From [Eubacterium] infirmum (GTDB lineage: Bacteria > Bacillota > Clostridia > Peptostreptococcales > Anaerovoracaceae): a stretch of DNA of 64,000 nt. Below, piece after piece: positions 55,767 through 64,000 of the stretch. The notes under the pieces were generated by a model. It did not search any database, was not told where the DNA came from, and saw nothing but the letters and a program-made list of their open reading frames with translations. Each line of letters starts with the position of its first letter. Within the stretch, counting starts at the first letter, position 1. Position numbers and translations under genes: made by a program. The stretch is taken from assembly GCA_900450455.1 (NCBI GenBank), contig UGGN01000001.1, forward strand, positions 1,116,001-1,180,000, in the 5' to 3' direction.

Positions 55767-58700
55767 ATGATGTATAAGAAAAAATATATAAGCAGGGCAC
55801 TCTGTCTTCTGATTGCTCTGTCCCTTATTTTGATGAATATTCCTCTTTCGCATGCTGAGGATAGCATATCAAATATCCCGGGCGAACGTGTCGGATTTGT
55901 TACAATTAGCGTTGAGGACAGTCTTCCTGTACCGGAGGGTAAGGATTGGAAGCAACCTCTCGGACAGATACTGCCTCCGGTAAAGGTTGCGCTATACGAA
56001 AACGATACGATGATGGACTGCATAGAGCGAGTGTGTGAGGAAAATGATGTAAGCATAGGTTGGAGCAATGAGTCCAAGACATATATAAATGAGATAGCAG
56101 GTCTCAAAGAAAAGGAAAAGGGCGATTACAGCGGCTGGATGGGAACCTTGAACGACTGGTTTACAGACAAGGGATTCAAGGAATTCTCATATTCAAAGGG
56201 AACCCTTAAGGATGGCGATGTAATAAGACTTCAGTACACTCATAATTTAGGACAGGATTTAGGGCAAGACTGGAACAGCACTGACAGAACTGTAAAGAAA
56301 ATAAGCTTCTCGGAAGGAAGCCTAAGCAGTGAATTTTCAAAGGATAAATATGAATATGAACTAAAACTTGATAAGAATAAGGCAATCAGTATTTTCTCAG
56401 AAGCCACAAACAAAAAATATCAGGTTAAACACTTTCTAAACGGCAAGGAAATAAGTAAAAATGAGCCTGTTAGAGTGAAAAACGGCGATAAACTTGAAGT
56501 TAAGTGTGGAATGAAAGGCTGGGCGCCGGATGAAAGCGCAACGGAAGAAAACGGGAAAGTCTACAGTTTTACAATAAAAAGTAAAGAGCAGGTGGAACCG
56601 CCGGTAAATGATGAACCCGTAGATGTCGAACTTCTTCTGAGCGCTAATGCGGGGTATTTTTATGTTCTTTACGATAGCGAAGGCAGAAAGGTAGCAAGTA
56701 AGAGACTTCAATTAAAGTATTTAGATACTGAAAAAGAACTAATAGATGATGTCTTAGGCGACGGGAGTTGTCATGTTAAATGGAATCTCAAACTGAAGCC
56801 TGGGAATTACACTATAAAGACCGGAATTAAAAACAAAAAAGATGATAATTTTAAAACCATTGATACTCAACTTCCGATAACAGTTAAGCCGGGAATAGAA
56901 AACCAGAGGCAGGTTTTCTTATATCTATGCATAGATGGAATGAATGCTATAGATAGAAAAGAATGGAAAGAGCTCAAAGAAAAGGGCTGGAGTCCAAAGA
57001 TGGATGTGGAAGTAATAAGCTCCTCGGGCGAAATTATGAAACCAAATTATAGATTTAATGCTAAGGCCGATTTTTCCGAATTCACATACCTGCTAAGAGC
57101 TGACGAAGGCTTCAGCTATACGGTAAAGGGAAGATTCCTTGATAAGAGGCTTGGGGTTAGAATATTTAATAACCCGGGTATTATAAAGATAAAGAATAAT
57201 TATTTCACATGTACAATAGATAAGGAGTTCCTGAAAAAAATTCATCCGGTCGGCTCAGGTTCCGGTTGGGCAGATGTAGATATCAGAGCTGATTATATCA
57301 AACCGGAAAAGGCAGTTTACCGCATAAGAGTTCCTAAGGGACTTAAGAATATCAAGATGTATGCCCAAAATAAAAAGGCCTACTATCCTTTTGAAGATTA
57401 TAATGTAGCATCACAAAATCTACTCAGCGACATCAAGCGTGAATCTCTTGATGAAAATTACGATGTTTATACCTTCAAGGGCCCTAAAAGTGGGGGAGCG
57501 TATGGTTACTCTTCAATACTTTTGATAGGCGGAGGCGAGGGAACGGACTATGTGAAAAGCATGGGAGGACTTCTTCTTGAGGCTGGGAAGGGGGATGAAT
57601 ATGCCAATGTTGACTTTCTACCTCGTAAGAAGGGAGAGGCTCCGTCAGGTGAAGCTCATGGCTATGCCGCAAAATTCCTAAAAAACGATATATATACGAA
57701 CATAAAAGATGAGGGCATGTATAGAGCACTCAATCCGGGAGAGGAGGTGGAGCTAAACACCTTCAGAGTAACTCAGGGAACGGGCAGCGATGTAGGAAAC
57801 ACCATCCTCGAGCCTGACAAGCATTATAAGGTGATGTACGGAGATACTGTAAGCGTGAGTGGCACCAAGGGATCCGATGGAAGAGAATGGGTTGACATCA
57901 AAGCGAGCAACAGCAAAAAGGGCGTCTCCATCGTGGCTATTACCTATGATGAGACCGGACGCTTGTGGTATAACACTTCAAACGGGAAAACGGAGGAATC
58001 GGTTGCACCTGCTATAGACCCCGCCAATACCGGAATCGCAATCTACGATGTCGGAGGAAGCGGCCTTGAAATAGATCCTAACATAAAGGTTCGCAAATAC
58101 GATACCGTTTACTTCCCTAAGTCGATTACCGGACCGAGCGGAAGAAAGCTGGGTGGTAAGGAATTCAAGGAGTTCACATTTGAGCCTAAGGCTGCATCGG
58201 GAATTGCTTCGGTAGAGTTCCATAGACCTATACAGACTAAGGATGACTATAACAACGATGCCTTCTTTGCCGACAATACATGGGAAAAGGCGGATGTTAA
58301 CGGAAGTAAGTATACGGTAAAGCTTCGGGACGGTAGAAATATTATAAGGATAAGGGATAATAACGGCGGAGTAAGATATTTTACACTGAGAGCGAGAGCT
58401 ATAAATGTAAAGACAAAGAATTTGTCAAATGAAGGCAAGGTTATCAAGAAGGGTGATAGGATTAGAGTTACATTCTCAGACCTCGATCTTCCTCTTCAGA
58501 AACTTTCTGCAATATATAATCCGGGTTTCCCTGATACCACTTATCTCATGGGCAAGCTGAACGGTAAGGATATTATCGGACCTAAGACTCAATATGATAT
58601 TGTCAATAATAATTACTTTGAGTTTGAAGCAGGCGATGGAGATGAAATCAAGCTTAGCGGAATACGCATCCATTCGGGACACTTCGGAAGCGGTCTTGAC

Positions 58701-59363
58701 GCTCATTGTGAGGTCGACAAAAACGGTCTTCCGCCAAACCTGAATGCGGGTCAAAGTGATGGAATATACTGCTACTTCGACGATGTCAGCCTGCCTGTTG
58801 AAGATAAGCTTGAGACGACATATCCGGATGCGGATAACAAGGAACTAAAAGCCGAGGCAAGTAAAGATAAGGTCAAGTATACAAAGGGAGTATCAAAAGG
58901 TGCTGTCATTTATTGGAAGGACGGTCAATTTAATAAGTTCGACAAGCTTACGCTCGACGGTGAGCCGATTGATAAATCGTGCTATGAGATAAGCGAAGGA
59001 AGTATACGACTAAAGCTTTCATCTGCATACCTTGATACACTGTCATACGGTGAACACAGGATTAAAATGACTCAAAGCGACGGTGCATATGGTGAAGGTG
59101 TTATCCTCATTGCAAAAAAACAAGAGGTTCCGGAAAACGGGCAGAATCCACCGGGTGGAAATACAGCAAAGCCGGGTCAAGGACCATCAGAAAATCCAAA
59201 TAATGAAGGACCGGGAGGCAAAGCAAAGAATGCCGTTAATAAATCGAAAAAAGCAGCTAATACCGGCGATAACGGTAGTTTAGGAATCGAATTTATTATG
59301 CTTCTTGCCGCTTCGGGTGGATTTGCATTTGCAATCAGAAGAAAGAAAAATACACTGCAGTAA
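55767..59363 (+). CDS. large wall-anchored protein with DUF4430 domain, B12-riboswitch controlled
   Basis: 1198 residues. Signal peptide 1-30 (CLLIALSLILMNIPLSHA); DUF4430 domain about 72-160 (NDTMMDCIERVCEENDVSIG, DYSGWMGTLND, LKDGDVIRLQYTH). A cadherin-like/Ig-like stretch follows (about 165-275), then a long middle with no recognised domain, and an X2-like module near 1040-1120 similar to those of the 931-residue protein. The C-terminal anchor is ANTGD (NTGD 1165-1168), a hydrophobic helix and RRKKN. It follows the 288-residue protein gene after 66 bases, so riboswitch 2 should control both. Role proposed: surface corrinoid binding; inference. Confidence 0.82.
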   Translation: MMYKKKYISRALCLLIALSLILMNIPLSHAEDSISNIPGERVGFVTISVEDSLPVPEGKDWKQPLGQILPPVKVALYENDTMMDCIERVCEENDVSIGWSNESKTYINEIAGLKEKEKGDYSGWMGTLNDWFTDKGFKEFSYSKGTLKDGDVIRLQYTHNLGQDLGQDWNSTDRTVKKISFSEGSLSSEFSKDKYEYELKLDKNKAISIFSEATNKKYQVKHFLNGKEISKNEPVRVKNGDKLEVKCGMKGWAPDESATEENGKVYSFTIKSKEQVEPPVNDEPVDVELLLSANAGYFYVLYDSEGRKVASKRLQLKYLDTEKELIDDVLGDGSCHVKWNLKLKPGNYTIKTGIKNKKDDNFKTIDTQLPITVKPGIENQRQVFLYLCIDGMNAIDRKEWKELKEKGWSPKMDVEVISSSGEIMKPNYRFNAKADFSEFTYLLRADEGFSYTVKGRFLDKRLGVRIFNNPGIIKIKNNYFTCTIDKEFLKKIHPVGSGSGWADVDIRADYIKPEKAVYRIRVPKGLKNIKMYAQNKKAYYPFEDYNVASQNLLSDIKRESLDENYDVYTFKGPKSGGAYGYSSILLIGGGEGTDYVKSMGGLLLEAGKGDEYANVDFLPRKKGEAPSGEAHGYAAKFLKNDIYTNIKDEGMYRALNPGEEVELNTFRVTQGTGSDVGNTILEPDKHYKVMYGDTVSVSGTKGSDGREWVDIKASNSKKGVSIVAITYDETGRLWYNTSNGKTEESVAPAIDPANTGIAIYDVGGSGLEIDPNIKVRKYDTVYFPKSITGPSGRKLGGKEFKEFTFEPKAASGIASVEFHRPIQTKDDYNNDAFFADNTWEKADVNGSKYTVKLRDGRNIIRIRDNNGGVRYFTLRARAINVKTKNLSNEGKVIKKGDRIRVTFSDLDLPLQKLSAIYNPGFPDTTYLMGKLNGKDIIGPKTQYDIVNNNYFEFEAGDGDEIKLSGIRIHSGHFGSGLDAHCEVDKNGLPPNLNAGQSDGIYCYFDDVSLPVEDKLETTYPDADNKELKAEASKDKVKYTKGVSKGAVIYWKDGQFNKFDKLTLDGEPIDKSCYEISEGSIRLKLSSAYLDTLSYGEHRIKMTQSDGAYGEGVILIAKKQEVPENGQNPPGGNTAKPGQGPSENPNNEGPGGKAKNAVNKSKKAANTGDNGSLGIEFIMLLAASGGFAFAIRRKKNTLQ

Positions 59364-59400
59364 TCACTATGTATTAGTTAAAACAAAGAAAAAGGCATGC

Positions 59401-59436
59401 CCCTTTTGCTCGATTTATCGGCAAAAGGGGTATATT
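59401..59436 (+). terminator. terminator of the B12-regulated operon
   Basis: CCCTTTTGC pairs perfectly with GCAAAAGGG around an 11-base loop, followed by GTATATTTTAT. Confidence 0.85.
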
Positions 59437-59453
59437 TTATATGGAGCTTATTA

Positions 59454-59482
59454 CTGACATACGTATGATTTTTATGTATAAT
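59454..59482 (+). promoter_or_regulatory. promoter of the hydrolase-relQ unit
   Basis: CTGACA (59454-59459), a 17-base spacer and TATAAT (59477-59482), about 28 bases before the hydrolase start. Confidence 0.7.
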
Positions 59483-59509
59483 AATGGTGTGATAGGTATA
59501 GGTAAGTAA

Positions 59510-60385
59510 ATGAAAGATACAAAATTCCGTTTAGGAAAATTAAAGAAAATACTGCTTGTTTTATGTTTAATTTTTGTTGTCGTAACAGTTGCATATGGTA
59601 TTGAAAGCGCAATAATATATAACAGACAGCCATCGACTAAGTATGTTCAGTCGACGCGTCCTACTTTGTTCTTTCACGGCTTTGGGTCCAGTAGCCTGGC
59701 AGAAAGGCATATGGCAAGAGCTGCGGTAAAGAGTGGTGTGACAAATACTGTCATAGAGGTAAATGTCGACAAATCAGGCAATGTCACACTTGATGGCAAG
59801 ATAGAAAAGGGTGCGATAAATCCAATAGTACTAGTTAACTATGAGGATAACAAGAATCCTAATTATCGTCAGGACGGAAGGTACGCTTTAGCAGTGGTTA
59901 AGAAGTTGCAGGATGAGTACGGTTTTACAGAGATGAACATGGTCGGTCACTCTATGGGCAACATGTCAATAATGTATTATCTGCTTGATAATAGTGGGTA
60001 TAGGACTCTTCCTAAGCTGGTTAAACAGGTTGACATAGCAGGGCATTTTGATGGAATCCTAGCTTATGATTTTGATGAGAATACTGCTCTTGATAAAGAA
60101 AATGGGAAACCGAATATAATGACAGAAACATACAAGGAACTTACCCGAATTAGAGATGTTTATCCTGAGAACCAAATAGATGTGCTTAATATATTCGGTG
60201 ATAGAGGGGATGGCGGCGATGGTGCTGTAAGCATAATTTCATCTAAAAGTTTGAGATATCTGGTCGAAGGAAAAGCAAAATCCTATAGGGAGGAGCTCAT
60301 CAAAGGAAAAGGTGGAAAACACAGTAAACTACACGAAAACGAGGAAGTTGACAAGTTGCTAATTGATTTTATATGGGGGAAATAG
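59510..60385 (+). CDS. DUF915-type alpha/beta hydrolase, membrane-anchored
   Basis: 291 residues. N-terminal membrane helix (ILLVLCLIFVVVTVAYGI), then a hydrolase domain with FFHGFGSSSLAERHM (oxyanion), the elbow MVGHSMGNMSIMYYL (serine) and a C-terminal HSKLHENEEV (histidine). This is the DUF915/YxiM-like family common in lactic acid bacteria and Clostridia. Extracellular face predicted; substrate unknown. It overlaps relQ's upstream region by its last codons. Confidence 0.88.
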   Translation: MKDTKFRLGKLKKILLVLCLIFVVVTVAYGIESAIIYNRQPSTKYVQSTRPTLFFHGFGSSSLAERHMARAAVKSGVTNTVIEVNVDKSGNVTLDGKIEKGAINPIVLVNYEDNKNPNYRQDGRYALAVVKKLQDEYGFTEMNMVGHSMGNMSIMYYLLDNSGYRTLPKLVKQVDIAGHFDGILAYDFDENTALDKENGKPNIMTETYKELTRIRDVYPENQIDVLNIFGDRGDGGDGAVSIISSKSLRYLVEGKAKSYREELIKGKGGKHSKLHENEEVDKLLIDFIWGK

Positions 60386-60387
60386 AA

Positions 60388-61065
60388 ATGAGAACAAAAG
60401 CAGAACCCATGCAGGGGCTCATAACTAAATATCTACCAAATGATCCCGAAGAAGCTAAGGAATTTATGGATGAACTGGATATACTTCTAATGAGATATGA
60501 ATCAGCGATAAGAGAGGTGCGTACCAAGCTTGAGATACTAAATGACGAACTATCGCTACGTGGGCATCAAAACCCCATAAACAGTATACTCTCAAGGCGT
60601 AAGAAGACTCTTAGCATCTTCGAAAAGCTTGAACGCCAGGGAGATGAACTGACACTTAATTCCATACAGGAAAATCTCAATGATGTTGCAGGAATTAGAG
60701 TCATATGCGGCTTTATTGACGACATATACAAGGTTGCAAAGATGCTCGCAAGACAGGACGACATACGTCTTATTCAGGTAAAGGACTATATTAAGAATCC
60801 TAAACCGAACGGTTATCGCAGTTACCACATGATAATTGAAGTGCCTGTTTTCTTTTCAAATGAAAAGCTACCAATGCGCGTTGAGGTTCAAATTAGAACG
60901 GTAGCCATGAACTATTGGGCAAGTCTTGAGCATAAAATGAAGTACAAGCAGGATATAGAAAATGCCGGCGAGATTATGGATATGCTGAAGGAGTGTGCAG
61001 ACACTATTGCAGAGACAGATAAGAAGATGCTCGCTATCAGAGAAATGATCCCAATCAAAAACTAG
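60388..61065 (+). CDS. relQ: small alarmone synthetase RelQ (GTP pyrophosphokinase)
   Basis: 225 residues, synthetase domain only, no HD hydrolase domain. Motifs: NDVAGIRVICGFIDDIYKVA, VKDYIKNPKPNGYRSYHMII, and the E-x-Q-I-R-T block VEVQIRTVAMNYWASLEHKM, all typical of RelQ/YjbM. It makes (p)ppGpp during envelope or other stress. The ATG at 60388 follows GGGGGAAAT; the gene begins just after the hydrolase stop and is probably cotranscribed. Confidence 0.95.
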   Translation: MRTKAEPMQGLITKYLPNDPEEAKEFMDELDILLMRYESAIREVRTKLEILNDELSLRGHQNPINSILSRRKKTLSIFEKLERQGDELTLNSIQENLNDVAGIRVICGFIDDIYKVAKMLARQDDIRLIQVKDYIKNPKPNGYRSYHMIIEVPVFFSNEKLPMRVEVQIRTVAMNYWASLEHKMKYKQDIENAGEIMDMLKECADTIAETDKKMLAIREMIPIKN

Positions 61066-61082
61066 AAACGAAAATAACAAAG

Positions 61083-61153
61083 CAGATTAGGCTGAGTTCA
61101 CTGCCCCAAAGCATAGGCTTTAATGGGCAGTTCAAATCTAATCTGTTTTTTTA
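61083..61153. terminator. bidirectional nested terminator between relQ and rqcH
   Basis: CAGATTAG (61083-61090) pairs with CTAATCTG (61138-61145), enclosing a second stem ACTGCCC/GGGCAGT, followed by TTTTTTT. It overlaps the last codons of rqcH and serves both convergent genes. Confidence 0.85.
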
Positions 61154-62868
61154 GGTAATGCAGGGTCTATATATACAGTGTGATTATTTGTAAATATCAC
61201 CATGCCGGGTTTTGCACCGGACGGTTTTTTGACATACCTTACCGGAACATAGTCGACGGCTACATTTGCAGATGACTTGGCTTTACTGTGCCAAGCGGCA
61301 ATTGCAGCTGCACAGTAGATATCGTCAGCCGCAGCATTCTCTCCGTTCGTTTTAAGTATTACGTGAGAACCGGGGATGTCCTTCGTGTGGAGCCAGATGT
61401 CACTTTTTGATGCAGTTTTCAGCGTCAAAATATCGTTTTCCTTATTGTTTCTACCGACGAGAATATCAAATCCGGAAGGGGATTTATATCTATGAGGACT
61501 AGGCTTAAATTTAAGAGCTTTCCCTTTCAGTTTTCTTGGTCGCAGATATCCACCTTCGACGAGCTCGGCTCTAACAGCTTCTATGTCATCTGAATTTTCC
61601 GGCTCGTCCAGAAAACTCAAAACAGAATCGAGGTAATCGATGTCAGCTTGAGTCTCTTTAAGTTGAGATGTTTTCTCCTTTATTGCTGTCTTTGATTTTC
61701 CATACTTCTTAAAATATATTTGTGCATTCTTTGATGCCGAAAACCTTGTATCCAGCGGAATTTCAATTTCACTTCCGTCGTAGTAGTTCACGAGCTTCAC
61801 CTTGCATATTCCGGGTTTTACTGCGTGCAGGTTTGCAGTAAGAATTTCACCGTAGAGCCTCAAATACTCGGAGTCCTGTGCAGAAATCAAGTCCTCGGAG
61901 AGCTTCTGCTTCTTAAGGACGGCTTTGTCATACATAGCCTGCACCTTCTTGTAGAGGTCGTGTGAGCGTTGCTTTACCAGACTTGAATTTATCTTGCCGG
62001 AGAAGAAACTATCTATGCATTCACTCATGCTGTCAAAGTGCCTTGAATAAGCTGATTGTTCAAGCTCATTTAAGTTCATCACGTGGTAGTCGAGAGGTTT
62101 TGTACATTCTTTATCCTCGTAGTAAATGACCGGTTTTATTTCCTGTCGAGAATCCCTCGCCAGGTTTGTTTCCGGAGCATTGCCGATTTGTGATGCTGCT
62201 TCGATGAGTTTGAATGCTTCCTGCTTACACCTGTTCAAAGCCATGTCAGCCAGTTCTCTGGCGATAGCAGGGGAGATGCCGCCGATTGTGTTTAGATAGA
62301 TCTTCGGTGATGGCTGAAGTGCAGCAAATTCCTCAAAAGTCAGTTCATCAAAGCCTATCTTATCCTGAGCAGGCGGATACTCATAGCGCATTCCGGGAAG
62401 GACCTGCCTTGCACGGCTCGTATCGATGGAAACTCTTTTGATAGCATCGACTATGTTTCCACTTTCGGTATCAACTAAAATTATGTTGCTGTGCTTTCCC
62501 ATAATCTCAAAGATCAGCTTTTTGCCTAGGGTAAATCCGAGTTCGTTTAATGTTTCAAAAGAGAACTCTATAATCCGTTCACAATCCTTTTGCTTAATTG
62601 CAATTATTCTTCCACCGGACAGGTGCTTGCGGAGAAGCATGCAAAAGGCAAAAGGTGTTGCCGGATTTGCAGTATTATAGTCGATAAAATGAAGTCTTGG
62701 CGCATTGCTGGATGCAGATGCGAAAAGCCTTTTGTTACCGCACTTGGTGTGTATATTTATAACCAGTTCGTCGCGGATAGGCTGGTATATCTTATCGATT
62801 TTTCCGAGCAAAATCCGGTCGTTAAGTTCTTTGACCATTGCTCTTGTAACAATTGCATCAAATGCCAT
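61138..62868 (-). CDS. rqcH: NFACT protein RqcH (Rqc2 homologue)
   Basis: 576 residues with the NFACT-N domain starting MAFDAIVTRAMVKELN, a helix-hairpin-helix and coiled-coil middle (about 300-430), and the NFACT-R domain with KSDIWLHTKDIPGSHVILK. It recruits Ala-tRNA to obstructed 50S subunits and adds Ala tails to stalled chains; older annotations call it fibronectin-binding protein. AGGAGG lies upstream on the minus strand. Ends within the shared terminator. Confidence 0.95.
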   Translation of the reverse strand: MAFDAIVTRAMVKELNDRILLGKIDKIYQPIRDELVINIHTKCGNKRLFASASSNAPRLHFIDYNTANPATPFAFCMLLRKHLSGGRIIAIKQKDCERIIEFSFETLNELGFTLGKKLIFEIMGKHSNIILVDTESGNIVDAIKRVSIDTSRARQVLPGMRYEYPPAQDKIGFDELTFEEFAALQPSPKIYLNTIGGISPAIARELADMALNRCKQEAFKLIEAASQIGNAPETNLARDSRQEIKPVIYYEDKECTKPLDYHVMNLNELEQSAYSRHFDSMSECIDSFFSGKINSSLVKQRSHDLYKKVQAMYDKAVLKKQKLSEDLISAQDSEYLRLYGEILTANLHAVKPGICKVKLVNYYDGSEIEIPLDTRFSASKNAQIYFKKYGKSKTAIKEKTSQLKETQADIDYLDSVLSFLDEPENSDDIEAVRAELVEGGYLRPRKLKGKALKFKPSPHRYKSPSGFDILVGRNNKENDILTLKTASKSDIWLHTKDIPGSHVILKTNGENAAADDIYCAAAIAAWHSKAKSSANVAVDYVPVRYVKKPSGAKPGMVIFTNNHTVYIDPALPKKTD

Positions 62869-62986
62869 GAAGACATCCTCCTTAAATGTATGTATTTAAT
62901 TTTAATTTGACTGTGCTCGTTTGTCAATCAAATGCAAATATGGTATTATTGTGTATGGATATGCATACAGAAATGAGGATAAATAC

Positions 62987-63871
62987 ATGATTAAAAGTAT
63001 GACGGGTTTCGGTAGAGCCGAGCTGACAGACGAGAAGAGAACTGTAGTCGTAGAGATAAGATCGGTTAATCACAGGTATTGCGATATAAATGTAAAGATG
63101 GCGAGGCGATATGCCTTCGCAGAAGAAAAGATAAAAGCTACTATTAAAGAAGTGATAAAGCGTGGGAAGCTCGACGTTTCTGTAGTGGTCGAGAGCCTGA
63201 CGGAAAGCGATGTAAACATTAAGCTGAATGAGCTTGTTGCAAAGCAGTATGTAGAGAATCTCAAGATCCTCAAGGAAAATTTTGGTCTAAGCGGTGAACT
63301 GAATCTGGATTTAATCGCCCAGCAGCCGGATGTTATGAAGATAGTTCCGGATGTAGAAAATCAAGATGAGGTTTTAGAAGCGATTCTTGAGCCCGTTAGA
63401 CTTGCTGCGATAAATCTTGATGAGATGAGAGTCGCAGAAGGCAAAAAGCTCGAGAAAGATTTGTTAGAAAGAGGTGAAGTCATCAAGGGCTTTGTCGCTG
63501 AGATAAGTGAGCGTGCTCCTTCAGTTCCCAAAGAATATGCAGAGAGACTAAAGCAAAGAATAGCAACGCTTCTTGAGGATTCCACGCTTGCATCTGAGGA
63601 GAGAATAGCGGTTGAGGCTGCCATCTTTGCTGATAAATGTAATATAGATGAGGAAATCACAAGGCTTAACAGCCATATGGAGCAGATGAAGAAAATCATT
63701 GACGAGAATGGAGAACCTGACGGAAAGCGCCTCGACTTCCTGGTTCAGGAGATGAACAGAGAGGCTAATACCATAGGCTCAAAAGCTAACGACCTTAGCA
63801 TAACCGAGAGGATGCTCAAGATAAAGGCTGAGGTTGAAAAGATAAGAGAGCAGGTTCAGAACATAGAGTAG
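62987..63871 (+). CDS. yicC: YicC/YloC family endoribonuclease
   Basis: 294 residues. The family start MIKSMTGFGRAEL, the SVNHRYCDINVKMARR block and the C-terminal LDFLVQEMNREANTIGSKAND are unmistakable. Recent work classes the family as RNA-clamp endoribonucleases. The ATG at 62987 gives the standard MIKSMTGFG start; an earlier in-frame start at 62921 is not needed. The next gene, usually remA or gmk, lies outside the window. Confidence 0.95.
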   Translation: MIKSMTGFGRAELTDEKRTVVVEIRSVNHRYCDINVKMARRYAFAEEKIKATIKEVIKRGKLDVSVVVESLTESDVNIKLNELVAKQYVENLKILKENFGLSGELNLDLIAQQPDVMKIVPDVENQDEVLEAILEPVRLAAINLDEMRVAEGKKLEKDLLERGEVIKGFVAEISERAPSVPKEYAERLKQRIATLLEDSTLASEERIAVEAAIFADKCNIDEEITRLNSHMEQMKKIIDENGEPDGKRLDFLVQEMNREANTIGSKANDLSITERMLKIKAEVEKIREQVQNIE

Positions 63872-63945
63872 CACGTTTATTTTTCGTCAAAATTCCCGTG
63901 CGGGCACAAAATATGCATTTTAAGGGATAAAATAGTATTTATAAC

Positions 63946-63974
63946 TTGAGAATTCAGTTATAAAATGCTATAAT
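63946..63974 (+). promoter_or_regulatory. promoter at the window end
   Basis: TTGAGA (63946-63951), a 17-base spacer and TATAAT (63969-63974). It would drive the next gene, outside the window. Confidence 0.7.
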
Positions 63975-64000
63975 CTTATTCCGATAAGTTTAGGTTAGGA

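Overview
The window reads as chromosomal DNA of a low-GC, Gram-positive anaerobe of the class Clostridia. Evidence: HrcA/CIRCE-controlled groESL, a dlt operon, the ylxM-ffh-rpsP-khpA-rimM-trmD block, the ylmE-sepF-yggT-divIVA-lspA-rluD division block, RelQ, RqcH/NFACT, ferredoxin-type redox proteins, and surface proteins with Gram-positive C-terminal anchors. My guess is an oral Eubacterium/Mogibacterium-like lineage (Anaerovoracaceae), but nothing in the window proves the genus.

Layout. 0-9.7 kb: 3' part of an OGG-type DNA glycosylase, groES-groEL, an azlC with an internal stop plus azlD, a YbaK deacylase, a three-gene redox module (48-aa CXXC protein, polyferredoxin membrane protein, TlpA-like lipoprotein), a GPH sugar symporter on the minus strand, cca and yhbY. 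9.6-15.2 kb: dltABCD with a 57-aa dltX at the 3' end overlapping dltD, then a polysaccharide deacetylase. 15.4-20.3 kb: guaB and guaA, separated by a 71-bp IS200-derived mini-element and an IS110-family element. 20.3-30 kb: an accessory, AT-rich island holding a 793-aa putative nuclease with a SEC-C tail, its XRE regulator split by an intact IS200-type element, a truncated RhuM gene, a lipoprotein MsrAB, and a run of small genes that look like toxin-immunity proteins without a visible toxin. 30-34.2 kb: DUF4097 protein, flavodoxin, MgtA-type P-ATPase, HTH protein. 34.2-37.5 kb: a cobalamin riboswitch in front of a 931-aa surface protein with a transcobalamin-like (DUF4430) domain. 37.6-49.8 kb: ankyrin protein, SppA, then the two conserved housekeeping blocks and a 37-aa zinc-finger gene. 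50-59.4 kb: a large triple-FMN-binding surface protein, a heme-type membrane partner, then a second, compact cobalamin riboswitch with an intrinsic terminator controlling two more secreted proteins with DUF4430-like domains. 59.5-64 kb: alpha/beta hydrolase, RelQ, RqcH (minus) and YicC.

Most interesting signal. Two unlinked cobalamin riboswitches each control secreted or wall-anchored proteins that carry a domain related to the C-terminal domain of human transcobalamin/intrinsic factor. The second unit lies directly behind a probable flavin/heme electron-export pair. The simplest reading is a B12-starvation-induced extracellular corrinoid capture system in a Gram-positive, possibly coupled to surface reduction. 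The riboswitch, domain and anchor signals are visible in the sequence; the corrinoid-capture role and the coupling are inference.

Other points worth a look: dltX at an unusual place, a parabasalid-like IMP dehydrogenase, an IS110 element with room for a bridge RNA, the IS200 copy that interrupts a regulator beside a putative nuclease, and a redox module that may feed the MsrAB lipoprotein.
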